DNA from: Allium sativum | Taxonomy: Eukaryota; Streptophyta; Magnoliopsida; Asparagales; Amaryllidaceae | NCBI GenBank assembly: GCA_030737875.1 | Contig: CM060921.1 | Location: 404,218,192 to 404,282,191 of the forward strand | Direction of reading: 5' to 3' | Length of the DNA stretch: 64,000 nt | Part shown: piece by piece, positions 48,001 through 61,679 of the stretch | How positions within the stretch are numbered: position 1 is the stretch's first letter | How the letters are laid out: each line of letters begins with the position of its first letter | Made by a program: the position numbers and the translations under genes | The notes under the pieces: generated by a model | Database searches by the model: none | What the model was told of the DNA's origin: nothing | Seen by the model: only the letters and a program-made list of their open reading frames with translations

Positions 48001-51000
48001 CGAGTTCATTTCAATTCAATTCAAATTCAAATTCGTTTCAATTCAATTCAATTCGAATTTACCTTCTATTTGATTCAATTCGAATTCGTTTCAAATTGAT
48101 TTCAATTCAATTTCAGTTCGTTTTAAATTTCAATTTCAATTTAATTCAATTTGAATTCATTTCTATTTTATTCGAATTCAAATTCGCTTCCTATTCAATT
48201 CGAATTTTAATCTAATTCAATTTGAATTTCATTTCAAAATATTTAATTTTGAAATCACCTTTCAATATTCATTATACAACGAATAAAATCGATATAAATA
48301 TCGTTCGCGTCAAAATAACGCATCTCTAATCAACACGGCTTTATATTTTCAAAACTTCTTTATTCTATCCAACAAATGAATATTTATCCCATTCAACACA
48401 TGAATCTATATTTCTTTCAACACACGACTAATCTCAACACATGAGTACTATCAACACATCACTATTTTTGTTATGTGAAATATTTTATAAAACTATGGTA
48501 TCTATCGTTTGATTTTAATTAGACTCCACCGTAAAGTAGATTCTAATCGTAAATATGATAAAGATGTAATTTTTATTATTTAAAATATTTCACTCAACAC
48601 ATGAATAGTTTCAACACATGATCATTGTCAACACATGACTATTTTTATATTCAACACATGAATTTTCTTTTATAATATTCATTATTTTCCCGATTGGAAT
48701 GAGGCCCAATCAATCACCATATAATGTTAGTTATATGGATTTTCATACATCACACGTATATTATAGCATTGAAAAATAATCAATCATCAACCAAAGTGCA
48801 CTACACTGCATAAGCATCAAATATAGATATCTGACGCTTATAACAGCCTGTCAATCTATCGATCGACATATTTAATCAATCAGGATGAGTGAACTACAAA
48901 TTTCATCCCAACACCCGTGTGGGGTTTCAAACAATCAAACACAGATTTTAGTTGTGCAGTTGGGCGATGTGTAAAATTTATCGTCCCAATCAATGTCCTT
49001 CAAATAGGTGTACATAAACAAACCGTCCGGTTTGTAAATGAATATTTTTATTCTATTCACTTCCACGTTAAAAATTATATTTTTAACGATAAAATATCTT
49101 ATTCAAAATATGAATATCCTATTCGGTTCATTTATATAATAAAAATGATATTTTTATTTCACTAACATATTTTAGAAAATTTCGGCGGCATAACGGCACG
49201 ATACTAGAAACGGGACGAGGCCTAGCCTTATCCCCTGGTCTAGTGAAGGCCCACGCCATTCACACATCAATCAAATCCATTCTGTTTCACCCAATAGTTC
49301 AATTTCAATCAAATAATCTAACTAATTTATGCAACCAAACAAACAAGTCCATGGTCTGTGGACGATCGTGTCGGGTGCTACTAAGCACCATCTGCATCCT
49401 AGTATATATATATATATAACTAGAAAAAGAAATTGAAAGGTGAGAAATTCTCACCTTTAGCTATCCAACTTCACGACACTTCTTTTATAGAAATCTTCAT
49501 CGTTATCGCATCTTTGTCATCTTCGTTGCCCGTAGCCACTACATATATAAAAATCACATTTTTACTTCGCTATTCAATATGAAAAAACCCAATTTTTACT
49601 TTGATGTTCAATATATAAAAATCATATTTTTACTATGTTGTTCAATATATAAAAATCGAATTTTTACTTTGCTATTCAATATATAAAAATCGAATTTTTA
49701 CTACGCTATTCAATATATAAAAATCGAATTTTTACTACGATGTCATATAGATAAAAATTCTATTTTTACTCAACGGTGTTCATATAATAAAGATTATATT
49801 TTTATCACGCTATTTTCTATATAAAGATTTCGCCTTTTCATATTTCAAAACTCTAATCTTTTATAGTTTAAAGATCACTTCTTTTATATTTTAAAACTCA
49901 CGCCTTTTATATTTTAAAAATCACGTCTTTTCTATTTTAAAAATCACGTCTTTTCTATTTTTATTTCGCCTTCATCATATATAAAAATAATAATTTTCAA
50001 CACACTACCTATATAAAAATGGTATTTTTATATCTTCTACTATATAAAGGTCATATTTTTAATACACTATTATCATAAAAATCATATTTTTACACTAAAG
50101 ATCATATTTTTAATTCTATAAAATAAATTAAAAACTAAAATAAAACTCACATTGGTTGAAAGGGGCTCGCTACAGCATCGTAGAGGCACGGGGACTAAAT
50201 AGCAAGCTTGGAACTCGATAAAAATTGTGTCTTTGGCTAAGAAAGGGGGTCCACGTGGTCGGAGGAGGTGGTGGCCGACGTCAAGGGGGTGCAGCAGGCG
50301 GAGGTGAGGCCAGGGGGGTCGCGGCGTCGGTGTAGGCCGTCGGAGGCGCGGGTTTCAGAAGAGGAGGGAGTAGAGAACGAGGGGAGGAGGTAGCGAGGTG
50401 GAGGAGAAGGGGGAAGAGGGGCGGAGGACCCCTGGGGGGTCGGCGCCAGGGCGCGGCGGCCCTGGTGGCAGCGGCGGCTTTGGCCCCCCCGTCGTTCGCC
50501 CTTTTTTTTTCTTTTTTTCTGATCGGTATGAAGAGGAGAGAGAGAAAGAGGGGTGAGGTGTTATTATATTTAATTATTTAATTATTTTTAATTCTCCTTT
50601 AAGTTGACTTTTTATTTCGACCTCGAAACGAGGCCCACCGCCTGTCGTCCATAGCGTTTCACCCCCATTTCGAACACAATGGGATATGTATCGCAAGCTG
50701 ATTTGATCGTTTCGATCAATTTCCGTTAAAATCAACATATAACTCTATATATTGAATTTGAACGCGTGTTTCAATTTACCGGGGTCACATACGAACTTTA
50801 AAAATTCCAAAAAAATATTTTCTAGCTTCGTATTGACGATACGGTCCTAACAAAACTAGTTTTGTCGAATTCTGAGACCGTTGGAAAAATGGCCATTTTC
50901 CAGTCGATTAAAATCAACTGAAACTGGTCAAACACGTTTTCCTTTGCCACACTCACATATTGAATCGAAAAATTATGAAATTTGAAACCTAGCAATAATA

Positions 51001-51463
51001 TGACATCACGGACCCAACGAAAGTGGTTTCGTCGAAATCTGAGGTCGTTTGCAAAATGTCTATTTTTAAGGGCCTGAATTCCATAGCGACTATTCAGAAT
51101 TTTCAGCTGGACATATCTTTTGATTCCCGCTATGAAATCTTGATTTTTCGGATTCGTTGGAAAGATATTCTCAAATAGATCCTATTATTTTTTGTTTCAC
51201 TAAAATCCGGATTGTTTTGCACCCGGTACATTCAATTGAAGTTTGAAATCGAATTATCGAACTACCGCGCCATTTTCAATTCCCTTTATAATTATATATA
51301 AATATTATATTCTAACGACGACGTATATAATATATACGTCGAATTCTATTCAAAATAAATTTCTCGTCGATATTATTTAAAATTATCTATTTTAAATTTT
51401 CAAAATTATTAAAATTGCCAAAATAAAAAATTTAAACTGGCTCAGATTTTCCGGGTTATTACA
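45033..51463 (-). mobile_element. 5' LTR of element D (6.4 kb)
   Basis: Collinear with the left LTR and close to identical. It lacks one CAACACATGA block, has a shorter TA run near 47869-47880, and has a GC-rich island at 50275-50500. In the left copy's island a short Pro-rich frame starts at an ATG on -; here that ATG is ACG, so the frame is not conserved. The conserved palindrome at 47780-47796 is perfect here. Confidence 0.88.
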
Positions 51464-52914
51464 TATTACTTTCCATATTATTATTACATTCTTTTCCTAT
51501 TTTGACATGCGTTTTAAATTCTGAATTCAAACGTTCAAATAATATGTGCGTATACTTTGAATTTTTGTATAAATTTTATGGAGGGGGCAGATGAATTTTG
51601 ACCCTAATATGATGAGAGAGAAGTATTTTAAATAAGAGTGAATGAGAGATTAACAGAGTGAGAATCTGAACAATTCACATTCATAAACCCAATTTAATAA
51701 CCATTAATCATATTTACTAATATGAAATGAATCCTTGAAATAGAAACTTGAAATGTGTCAAATGCAAAATTAAACCTCAAATTGCTTTAGGAGCTTAATT
51801 CGGTCAACGTAGAAAGAAAAGCTAAAATGGTCATTATTAAATTTCATTGTTAATAAATAAATATATATATATATATATAACTAAGGAAAACTGCCTATAT
51901 TTGACAAACTTCACATATTTAACAACCATAAATAAATAGAACTGATTGAGAATTTGAATAGACCACTTCCATGCCAGCGGCTGTATTTAACAACCATTAA
52001 TTGTATTTCTAATATGAAATTAAATTTTGAAAGTGAGATTACAAAATGGTTCGGTGGCAAAATTGAATCTTAAATTTCTGTGGAAGGTTAATTTGATATG
52101 GGAATAAATGTAAATAGGGAATTAGAAAGTCCAATAGTCAATTTTATGTATAATAAAATAGACAGATAATACGTGTGTGTATGTTATTAAATGAAATATT
52201 AACTTAAGCTTAACAATAGACTACAAAACCACTACATATTTCATTCGTTAAATTTGGTAGTTTAATGCTATTGTCTTCATATAAAAGTAAAAGAGAATAT
52301 AGGGGCTTGAAGGAAAATAGGACCTTAAATCAAGGAGAAATGAGGATATGAGTTGAGTAAAAAACAATGAATAAGAATGCTAATATATTATTTCATAGCA
52401 TATAAAAATACATTAGGTTAAATAATGTGCTTGTGCATAGCAAGAGACTGCTATTGAAGTTTCCCAAGCATGTTCCAACCATTAAAATTTGTAATTTGAT
52501 GCTTTAGAATTTTAGAACAATGTAAACATAAACATTTAAATGAAAATTATAATTCTATACCAAAGAGAATTACTGATACGATTTAAGAATGAATGAGGAA
52601 GAATTTTAGTTAACTAAAATTTTAATATTCTAAACAATCAAATATTTGTTATAAAAAAAAGCAAAATCCATTAAGATGGAACTAAATCTATATGTGGTAC
52701 AAATTTTGAATAGCCTTTGTGACGTGGAATAAATGAAAATGAATGTCCTTAATTATTTTTAAAAATATTTATTACCGTAAAAATATCAATAAAAATAATT
52801 AAGTATAGCAAATGTATAAGGACATGCATATTTAGGCAGATTACATCTAGCTAACGTTTCCAATTCTGTAAGAAAGTATAATTAAAGGGACTTTAATTAT
52901 TAATATCATCTCAA

Positions 52915-52960
<46 letters not shown>

Positions 52961-53247
52961 ATATAATGTATATATATAAACTATCAGGTCTAATGTTACA
53001 CTTAGTTATGAAAGATAAAATATGGACAACCAATATAACATTTAACTAATTGAGTATAAAGTTCAAATAAATCTTTAAGATAAATATTAATCCATTAACA
53101 TGAATTAATAAATTTCATTAATAAAAAAAATTTAAGTTCAATAATTTAAATAATAAAAAATGGAATTTTTAAATTCTGATGCAGTTTCTAACAAAATTTC
53201 CTTAAAACAAAATTTTAAAATTGGGTACAATTTTCCGGGTTATTACA
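51464..53247 (-). mobile_element. Left LTR of H, segment 3 (upstream end of the LTR)
   Basis: It starts with the D target duplication TATTA and ends CCGGGTTATTACA at the PPT. It is AT-rich, with TA runs at about 51859-51879 and 52919-52950, and no gene is seen. Its partner in the right LTR is outside the window, so it cannot be checked for further insertions. Confidence 0.8.
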
Positions 53248-53405
53248 ATCTCCCCCACTTAAGAACTTTTCGTCCTCGAAAAGGAACAAATGCTAAAAGT
53301 TGTTTAATTAACCTATTCATTTTTCCTTATTTTATTGGTTTTAATAATTTTATTAGTTGAACTAAAAATCACACAACACCATTATCAATCAATTGGTTGA
53401 TTAGC

Positions 53406-53437
<32 letters not shown>

Positions 53438-53690
53438 ACTTTTATATACTTAAAAATCATATTTTCTAAAGTCGGATATAATTAAAAATATGTTAATTAT
53501 AAACTTGTCACTCCAACTCATTCTAGGGCATTACTAACCCAAGTTTTCTCATTCTAGGATACTGCTGATCCCATCTCTAATGAGTATTCTTTTTATAGGA
53601 TATTACTAATCCTACCTCTGATGAGTCTTTTGTCTGTTCTAATGAGTTGTACCCCCAATGATTTGAGCTAACCAAAGCTCTGATAACAAC
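53248..53690 (-). other. Internal region of element H, 443 bp, non-coding
   Basis: The PPT (reverse of TAAGTGGGGGAGAT) and the hairpin CTTTTCGTCCTCGAAAAG are at the left. A TA run lies at 53410-53437. Three leader repeats of the type ATTCTAGGATACTGCTGATC lie near 53520, 53556 and 53598. The PBS on - (53677-53688) reads TGTTATCAGAGC, one base off TGGTATCAGAGC. These are the same cis elements kept by D, with everything else lost. Confidence 0.87.
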
Positions 53691-53971
53691 TGTAATGGCA
53701 AGGATTTTGCCTGGACCTAATCAATTGCAAAATCGACTAAGACCGTTCAAAACCCGAATACGTTAACTCTAGGAATACAACAACATCAGAACAACAACAA
53801 CAAATTTTTATAAACATCATAATAATGTTACATCAGAGTACAGAATATCAGAGTACATTGAATAAAATACAGCGGAAGATTTAAATTACAACAAATACAA
53901 TACAGTGCAGCGGAAATAAAATAACTAAGGCAGCGGAAGACAACTATGCTCTGGACACAGCTTTAGGCTTT
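53691..53971 (-). mobile_element. Right (5') LTR of H, segment 1
   Basis: TGTAATGGCAAGG, followed by sequence matching 3559-3838, with the CAGCGGAAATAAAATAAC box at 53908-53925. It is interrupted by E after GCTTT. Confidence 0.88.
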
Positions 53972-56900
53972 TGTAACGACCCAGGGATTTCCGGCCCTGA
54001 AAATCGACATAAATACCTTTACCGTAACTCATGCCGACCTTCCAAACACCGAAAACACTGGACGTTATTAGAAAGAAATTAGAGGGTGAGATAAGAAAGA
54101 AATATTAGAATAGAAGAAGAAGATGAACCAAAACAACACTGGATCAGAGGAACAAAATATAATACAGAAATAAAACTTTATTGAGAGCTTTTCAAAATAC
54201 TTACAATGTCAGAGTACGTCACACCATGGGACAGTTATAGTCACCTGTTCCCATATACAACACTCAGCGGAATAGTAGCTATATCATATCATATGTCCGA
54301 ACATCTCCAGCTTGTCTCTGAACTCCACAACGTTCGATGACCTAAACCTGTAAACCCCGGGCTAACCCGAGCATTTACAAAACACCAGGTCAGTCTGGTT
54401 AACCAGAGTGAGTAAAACTCGCACAGTATTAAGGGTATCACACAACCTGATTTTTAAGTCAAAATCTTTTCAAAGAAAAAGATAATCGTAAGACCAAATC
54501 CACACATAAACATGGACGGTTTTTACCTTACGATAACCCAAACCATTTTTGAAAACCAATATCTTGTCTGATATTATAATAATGTCTAAATACAAGTAAA
54601 TAGAATCTAGTAGAACGCTTGCATCTCACGCTCTACATATATAGTATACAATCAAAACCGCGGGCGCTTATTGGAGATTGGATTCCGAACTTGACAAGGT
54701 ATGGTACCACCTGCCGATTTTGTATCTCTAGAGACGAATACACTGGGTTCAACAAGAACGTCTTGCAACCCGACCTTCACATGACAGACCACTCATTTCG
54801 CTTGAGTGTATCGAATGTATATCACCAACGGTTGGACTCAAACCACTGTTTCCCGAATGGGCAGAATCGATAGAGTAAGAAACAAAAGGAATTTCTCTAG
54901 ATAGGTGATTATACACCCTAATGGGAGCGACCCACATAGCCATGCTGCCTGCCCGATTTTTGTCATTTCCCGGTTGATGAGGCTTGAGGTCAGAACACAT
55001 CTGGTCATCATACACTTTGAATGCCACATCGTCAGATCCGTCAAATCACTAATTGACGCTCACAAAGATACTCTGCAGCTGACAGAAGTACGTTTGTAAA
55101 AATCAATGTACATGACTATCTGGAAATACTCTGTCAGACACTCGTCCATACAAGTCATCCAGGATCAGGATGAACCGAACGTACTCTCCTACTGCATCCA
55201 AGGAATCACCCTACAGATCAGTAGCGAGAAGTCCTTGTAATCCGTAGATTCCAACCACGACAGGACCACAGTAGATCTCTGGCTGCAGACCAGAGATTAT
55301 TAGCAGTTCTTCCGCTTATGAAGATCCATGGTCTTCAATGCTCCGTCTCGACCGTCTTCCGATATCTTCACGCGTTTTTTGGTCGTAATGGTTTTCTAAT
55401 ATAAATTCGATCCCGGTCTTTCCGTACCAACAATCGTATTGGACAAGTTTGATAGTCGGTGTTTTAACTATCAAAATAAACAGTGTTTCAATCATGTCAA
55501 ACAAATGAGTTCACTGGTTAAATATTAAGCATCACTTGGGCTTTTAATTAACAACATTATGAAATATCCTTTATTTATTACCCGACAGAACCCAAAGCTT
55601 ATTCCTGATAGATAAAACCCCACCTTTACATTATTTCACTAATGGAAATAAACTATCACTAATCCCTTTTCCCATTACAACTAATATCACCCTTAGACAG
55701 TCCTGATGTCGTTCAAGTTGGGGTATTTTAATTACCTCTCAGACCTTGATCGACAACGTTCATACCCAAAGATAAATACGAGTTGTAATATAAAACCAAT
55801 ATTTCATCTAATCTCAATGCAAATTCCCTTCAACTATTTTATTCAAAAGTATAGTTTCATAAACCTTCTTTTCTTTTGAAAATCTTTTTCTCTACTATAC
55901 CATAAATTCTTAATTCACTAATTAAGTAATCTTACTTTTAATTCTGCCTTTTCAACTAACTCATTTTTTATAATTCGAATTTGGTTACAAAATCTCATGA
56001 TCTGCTCCTTTTACCAAATTCTCTTTTACTAACACCTTTCAACCCATTCGACAATTCCTGCCTTGAAATCTTATTTTAATCCCCTCCCTTCTACCTAATC
56101 CATTATTAAGTAATTTAAATGTGTAATTTTCACTTTTACACATTAAAGCTCGTTTACATAACCTTGATTCATTTTAAATCTTTTTGATCGAAATCACCTT
56201 TCACTTGACTCAAATAAATAAGTAACATTCATTTGTAAGCTATTATCCTTGCTTAAAATTCCTTTTTATAACTTGTTGTACAAATTCGGGTTTTAAATAT
56301 AAAACCTATTCGTAATTCCTTTTCAACATTCCATTAGATTTCAATTCAATCTCGGGTTCTTTTTAAAAGAATCTCAATTAGAAAGTATTTTTTCTAAAAT
56401 AATAATCCACTTTGGTAGTTAACTACTTTCGTAATTAATCCCTTTAATTACCAAAATAAATATTTAACTCCCTTTTAAAATCTTATTAAAGTTAAACCAT
56501 ATCATTTGATTTATTTCTCAATCTCGTACTTATAAATCTGATTAATATCAGAGTTGACTTTGTAAAAATAATAAATCAAATCTTAAATAAAACATTTATT
56601 TATTTTCCCTTTTATAAACCTTTGTTTCAAATCATATGTTTCAAAATCTTTCCCCAGTTATAAAATAAATTTTATAACCGCATCCTTGTCGATTTGCCTG
56701 ACGGTAAATCAACATCTATAAAACGATTGATTTTCTAGGCCATGTGTTGCCGAATACCCAACCAATACTGCACATTGGTTTAAAATACACAGGTGTTGAA
56801 ATTCCAGTCAACAACCAACACTCAAATCAATCAACCCATCGGATCAGTTCATATATGATAGTAATAAATAACGACCATTTAACATCAACCAATAAACAAA

Positions 56901-57139
56901 ACAAGTCAACCAATTCAAACCATTAAACACGTTATTTTATAAACGTAACCAACAAGGTAAATTACCTTTATTGGAACCAATCGTTAAAACGATTTGGTAT
57001 CTAATTGAAATTAAACGACCGTTTAATTTCATTAGTTCAATCAACTAATACTTATATAACTAGCAAACAGTCAACCATCAGCAAGCAGAGCACACAAAAT
57101 AAAAACCCAATTTATATAAAATATAAATGGGAAAACTGA

Positions 57140-58000
57140 GTGAGTTTAGCTCACCTTGATTTTGAATTCGTTGATAAATAGCTCGTTTTGGTTAAATTAA
57201 ACTGACATTTAATTTAACTGAAAAATCCAACTACTTGCAGCCCTGCCCGGTTCTCTTCCATCGTGTAGTACTTGTCGATACGGTCCCCGATGCTTTCTGT
57301 TTCGTCGAATTCTAATTAGGTAAGCATTCAAATTTAAAAATCTAAGTTTATATAAACATTTCGACTAAATAGATTTTAAATTAAAAATAAAACTTGGGCC
57401 TTACCCTTAAATTTAGCAGCCCAGCCGGATTCTCTCTTCAAAACCCTATTTTTGGTTTCATAATCACAGAGCAAAAAAAACCCGCGGCCTCCAAGAAAGA
57501 TTCATAAATGGCCGATCGTAATTATCTCCTGCCATTGGCCAAACCGAAGTCAACCGCCGTCGCTCCCCTGGATTTCCGACCACCACAGCTTCGGCTGCCA
57601 CGGCGGACCCTACCGTGATGACCCCTTCACCTTCTAGCTTCTGTCGTTCCGTCAAACCACAATCCCGTCCATCCAACGACGCGGAGCACCATTCATACCT
57701 CATCAATCAACCTCACGCTTTCAAACTGAAACTACTCTCTACCAAAAATCCTTTAACCTTTGAAATCTAACCAGAAGCCTTCATCGTGAAGGCTGACTGA
57801 ACCCTAGGTTCTTGGCACCAAATCAAGATCCCACTAAACCCATCCAAAGCACAACAAGACGAAGGGAAAAATTCACGAATCAGATAAGTGCTTCCCTGAT
57901 TTTAATTACTGAAAAAAAATTTTGTTGTTTTATTTTTTTCCTGTTCTTGTTTCGGTTTGAATTGGTGAGTTTGTACTCGGGGACACATGTATTTATAGTT
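57140..58000 (-). promoter_or_regulatory. Putative promoter, leader and splice donor in E
   Basis: TATAAATA (57990-57997) lies about 840 bp upstream of CAAGGTGAGCTAAA, a near-consensus donor. The leader between them includes a moderately GC-rich part (about 57470-57680). The layout matches the LTRs of B, C, D and H. Function is inferred from position and consensus. Confidence 0.5.
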
Positions 58001-58900
58001 GCGGAAAAACTCCTGATAAGTTAAATGTCAATCTCAAAATTGAATGGTGAAATCATAGGGTTAGCTGTATTCCTTAGGTGTTGTTTCTATTCGTTTCTGC
58101 TGTATAATCGAACTATGGTACTGGTTGCGTGATGGTTAATAGAGATTTTATGCATTTTGTATTGTGTTTTCAACACAGTGGGTTTGTCTGTTCAAAAAGA
58201 ACAGTGACCAAACTATATAGATTAGGTGAGGCTATAACTTGTTCATTCAAATCAAAAAAATTTGAAACTGTGTTGAAGATTTAAAATATATAGTACAGTC
58301 ACTGTATGTATTCGACTGTGTAGATGCATGAACATATATTACCTATCCATTTGTGTATAGATTTGATGGTTAATATATTTATATTATATTTCTCCTAGCT
58401 GTTTTTTTGTACTTGGAATTTTGGTGTAAATATTTAGTTGTTTTGGTGTTTCCTTGCTCTGATTAATATAGCCGTTCCTACCTATGCTATAGCTGTTTGG
58501 CTATATCCTTCTTTAGCAATTACTGTTTCTATAGCTGTTGTGTTCACTGTTCTTTAGCTGTTTCCGATTTGTTGTGTAGAAATCTAAAAGTTTGGATGAA
58601 TTGTCTTTTATTTGTTTTGCATTGTACAGACAACAATGCACATAATTGTTTCCTTTTAGTTGGTTCATGACTCTTTTTTTTTCTTCTTTCTTTTTCTGTT
58701 CATAATTTTTCTGATGCCGTTGCAGGCAAGGCAACCCAACCATGTGGTATCTATTTAAAGCTTCAAAAATGAAGGTTACTAACGCTGGTGCTGTCCTCTA
58801 CAAAGTACAAACGCTGTTACTCAATGTCGATGGTGGAAAATTTGCTGATGTTCACATATACTTGATTGATGTATAAGATTTATGTGATACGGCTTGGTAA
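58000..58900 (+). other. Gene-like stretch in the upstream part of E, unrecognised
   Basis: On + a T-rich, intron-like sequence ends in CTGATGCCGTTGCAG (58712-58726), a good 3' splice site. It is followed by a 44-codon open frame, 58742-58876, starting MWYLFKASK and ending HIYLIDV. I recognise no domain. It could be the last exon of a captured host transcript, or chance. It is antisense to E and upstream of E's TATA box. Confidence 0.25.
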
Positions 58901-61679
58901 AAGATTTGGTACCGGATCATAGACCATGAAAACTATTTCTATCGTATTGTATTTTCCTGTTTCCTTTATTATATTTGATTCTATAGCTTTGTAATGGTTC
59001 ACATCACCTTGTCCACTTGCCTGGCAGCAGATATACAATTGTACTTTTCCTTTGCACTTATACTTATGTTGACGGTTGTATAAGATTCACATTTCCTTAT
59101 GTTTGCATTTGTATAAGTAAAAACATATGAATATAATTGTTGTTGTTGTTTTATTTGTAATGAATACATTGGCAAGTATGATATGTATTCGTATTTTATC
59201 CGTTATGCCAAACCATGTGAAACGCTGATGTATATATATAAATACATACATATACATTAGGGGTTTGTATTAAAAATGTAGACGGTGTATGTTGTACATG
59301 AGCTTTAGGTTATGTTATTTGTAAATCTTCAAAAACATAAACCAAGTCCAAACAGCTAAATAAATATCATCCTATTTATTTAAAACACGGCTTCAATTCC
59401 AATCAGTAGAATTCAAAACTCAATATTGAAAATCCTGGTTCTTCTTTCGATGATATTCTATTTAAAAAAATAAAAAAATCGTTTAATATTTATAAATAAA
59501 TCGATATAATTTAAAAACGATTTCAGAGCGACTATTTGAAAATTTGAATTGGACGTAACTTGAAATTTACAAGCCGAAATTTCGATTTTTCTCTTTCATT
59601 AGAAAAATATAATCGAACCGGTCCCAACGTGTCTCGTTTCACAGAAATCCGACTTATATCGGATCCTGTATATCCAATCAAAGTTCAAAACAAAAATTTC
59701 GAATTACGGCGACGTTTCGAGCTCGTTTTAATTAATATATGAATATATATATTCGAACTCTAATTTAAACAAATAAATTCGATTAAAAATACATTATATA
59801 ACAAATAAAATATATAAACTGATTTAAATATTCGAATTTAAATGGCCGAAAAATCTGGGATGTTACAGCTTTGATCCAGAATCCTGCTCAAGAGATAAAT
59901 ATTTGCAAAAACTACTTGGCTACCCGTGTGGAAAAGAGGGCACCCGGGTTTGCAAAGTGAAACAAACTACGAGTCAGTCAGGGGACTGGTGTGAGAATTC
60001 TTAACTAATTTAACTAATAGTAATAAGACAAATCCAAAGACCATGCCGTTGACGCGGAACGGGTTTATTCCAATGGATTGCCTTGCATAAATTAAGGTGA
60101 ATGAACATATAAATAAATAAATTGTAAAACAATGCAATGCTTTTGGAAAAATGGAATCACCATAAGACTCAAGTCCCATCACACAATGCAACGCAAACCA
60201 GAAGATAGAGTTTTACCTTATGATGATCAAACATGCTTGGTACGATAAAAACGAATTCGATATCATTATTAGTGTATATATGTTTCAAAAACATTTCAAA
60301 GTAAGTGTATCAATCGTAGGAAGCATAGCTACCATATACTATGCCTCCATACTAGTAATACAATCAAGTCCATAGGGCCGTATTGGGAATTTGGTTTTCC
60401 ATCATGAGTCAAGGCTAGGAACGATTTCCTTACCGATTCGAGACACTCTAGCTAATATCTCAGGATTCCCCGCAGTGAACCCTTGGATCCTGCAGGGCCG
60501 GTCCGCATATACGATTTTGCAGATTAGTTATTCCTGAACACATGTTTCCCGGTCCTATAGGATCTAACATCCGAGGCGCTTCATTCCATCATCCACATAA
60601 GTAAAATGTCGGGCCGTGCAAAACCCAAACACCACTTCTAGCTAGAAAGAAACGTGCTGCTCTCCCTGCGTTCCCTTGCTCCGTTTTAGACTCAACTGGG
60701 TTGTGAGGCTCGTGAAGCTACGTAATACACAAAGCTATGCTTATTCAAGCTGTGCTTTGATCGTCAACACAAGGTTCTGCTTTTCAACAAGAAACCTTGA
60801 TCATTGCATCTTGGTATGCCACACTGTCAATCCATATCATACTATTAATCCTTTGCCAAAATATACAAAAGGGTGTTAAGCAAGACAATAAATTCTCCGC
60901 CACCAAACATTCATACATTCGGTAAAAAAATACAATATAAAGGAGTACAATGTCGGACACACATTCCATTTATAAGCCCGTTCCGGGTCTGAATGAAACT
61001 GGAGATACCCTCGTCCAGTATGTCCAGTATGGAAGGGAGGTACCCGCATATCGGTGCAATCAACATGTTTGTTTGGACAATTTCCATGACCCTTGAATTG
61101 GGAGCAAGTCAATTCAGAGCCTCAATCGTTGTCCATTCGATGGGAAGATTGACGGTCTTCAATCGCCTTCTTCAAACTTCGATTTTTAAACATCGTTTGA
61201 TTATTTGGAATGAGTTTAAACCCGGACTTTCCAAATAATCATTGCATATATAATTTGAAAACCCATTTTTACATCGTTATATTATTTTATAACAATTAAT
61301 TCCTATTTTTAATTATTTGAAATAATTAAATTTTTATTTAACGATGCTTTTGTTCAATGGGCGACCCTAGCGCTGTTTTCAACCAATTTTGATTTACACA
61401 TTTCTCAAAATCTAACCATTGTATTTTAACGAAATTTATATCTTTGGAAAGATCTTCCCAAAACGGTCCTAACGGTTTTAGTTTTGGGAAAATCCGACGG
61501 TCGGATCTTTTGGTATAGTCGTTTAAAGGTACGATTCCAAAACGCGAACTACCGCGCTTGATTCGTTTAAATTTAATTATATTTATATATAAATATATAA
61601 ACATAAACGTTTAACCATAATAACGACATCCAATTCAATAACAAGCTAAACAATTACAGATACCCATTCACTTTTAATT

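Larger units (their letters stand above)
37500..51463 (-). mobile_element. Element D: giant-LTR, coding-less Ty3/gypsy derivative (14 kb)
   Basis: The left LTR is 37500-43994, the internal region 43995-45032 (1038 bp) and the right LTR 45033-51463, with TSD TATTA at 37495-37499 and 51464-51468. PPT beside the left LTR and PBS beside the right LTR give the - orientation. There is no gag or pol frame. The LTRs are very similar, so insertion was fairly recent and must have used proteins supplied in trans. LTR ends TGAGACGACCC / TTATTACA relate it to B and C. Confidence 0.9.
53972..59867 (-). mobile_element. Element E: solo LTR of about 5.9 kb
   Basis: It runs from TGTAACGACCCAGGG to CTGGGATGTTACA with perfect TSD GCTTT (53967-53971, 59868-59872). 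The uninterrupted site is at 3827-3850. There is no PBS, PPT or coding region, so it is a solo LTR left by LTR-LTR recombination, or a very long single-unit element. ACTCAGCGGAATAG near 54262 gives the - orientation. On - it has a textbook TATA box (TATAAATA, 57990-57997), a leader, and a donor-like CAAGGTGAGC (GT at 57153-57154). Frames in it, such as the ones at 57464-57706 and 54749-55027, match nothing I recognise. Confidence 0.85.

Noticed and set aside
53972..59867. E as a complete element with coding capacity
   Set aside because: No gag, pol, PBS or PPT was found; ends and TSD fit a solo LTR.
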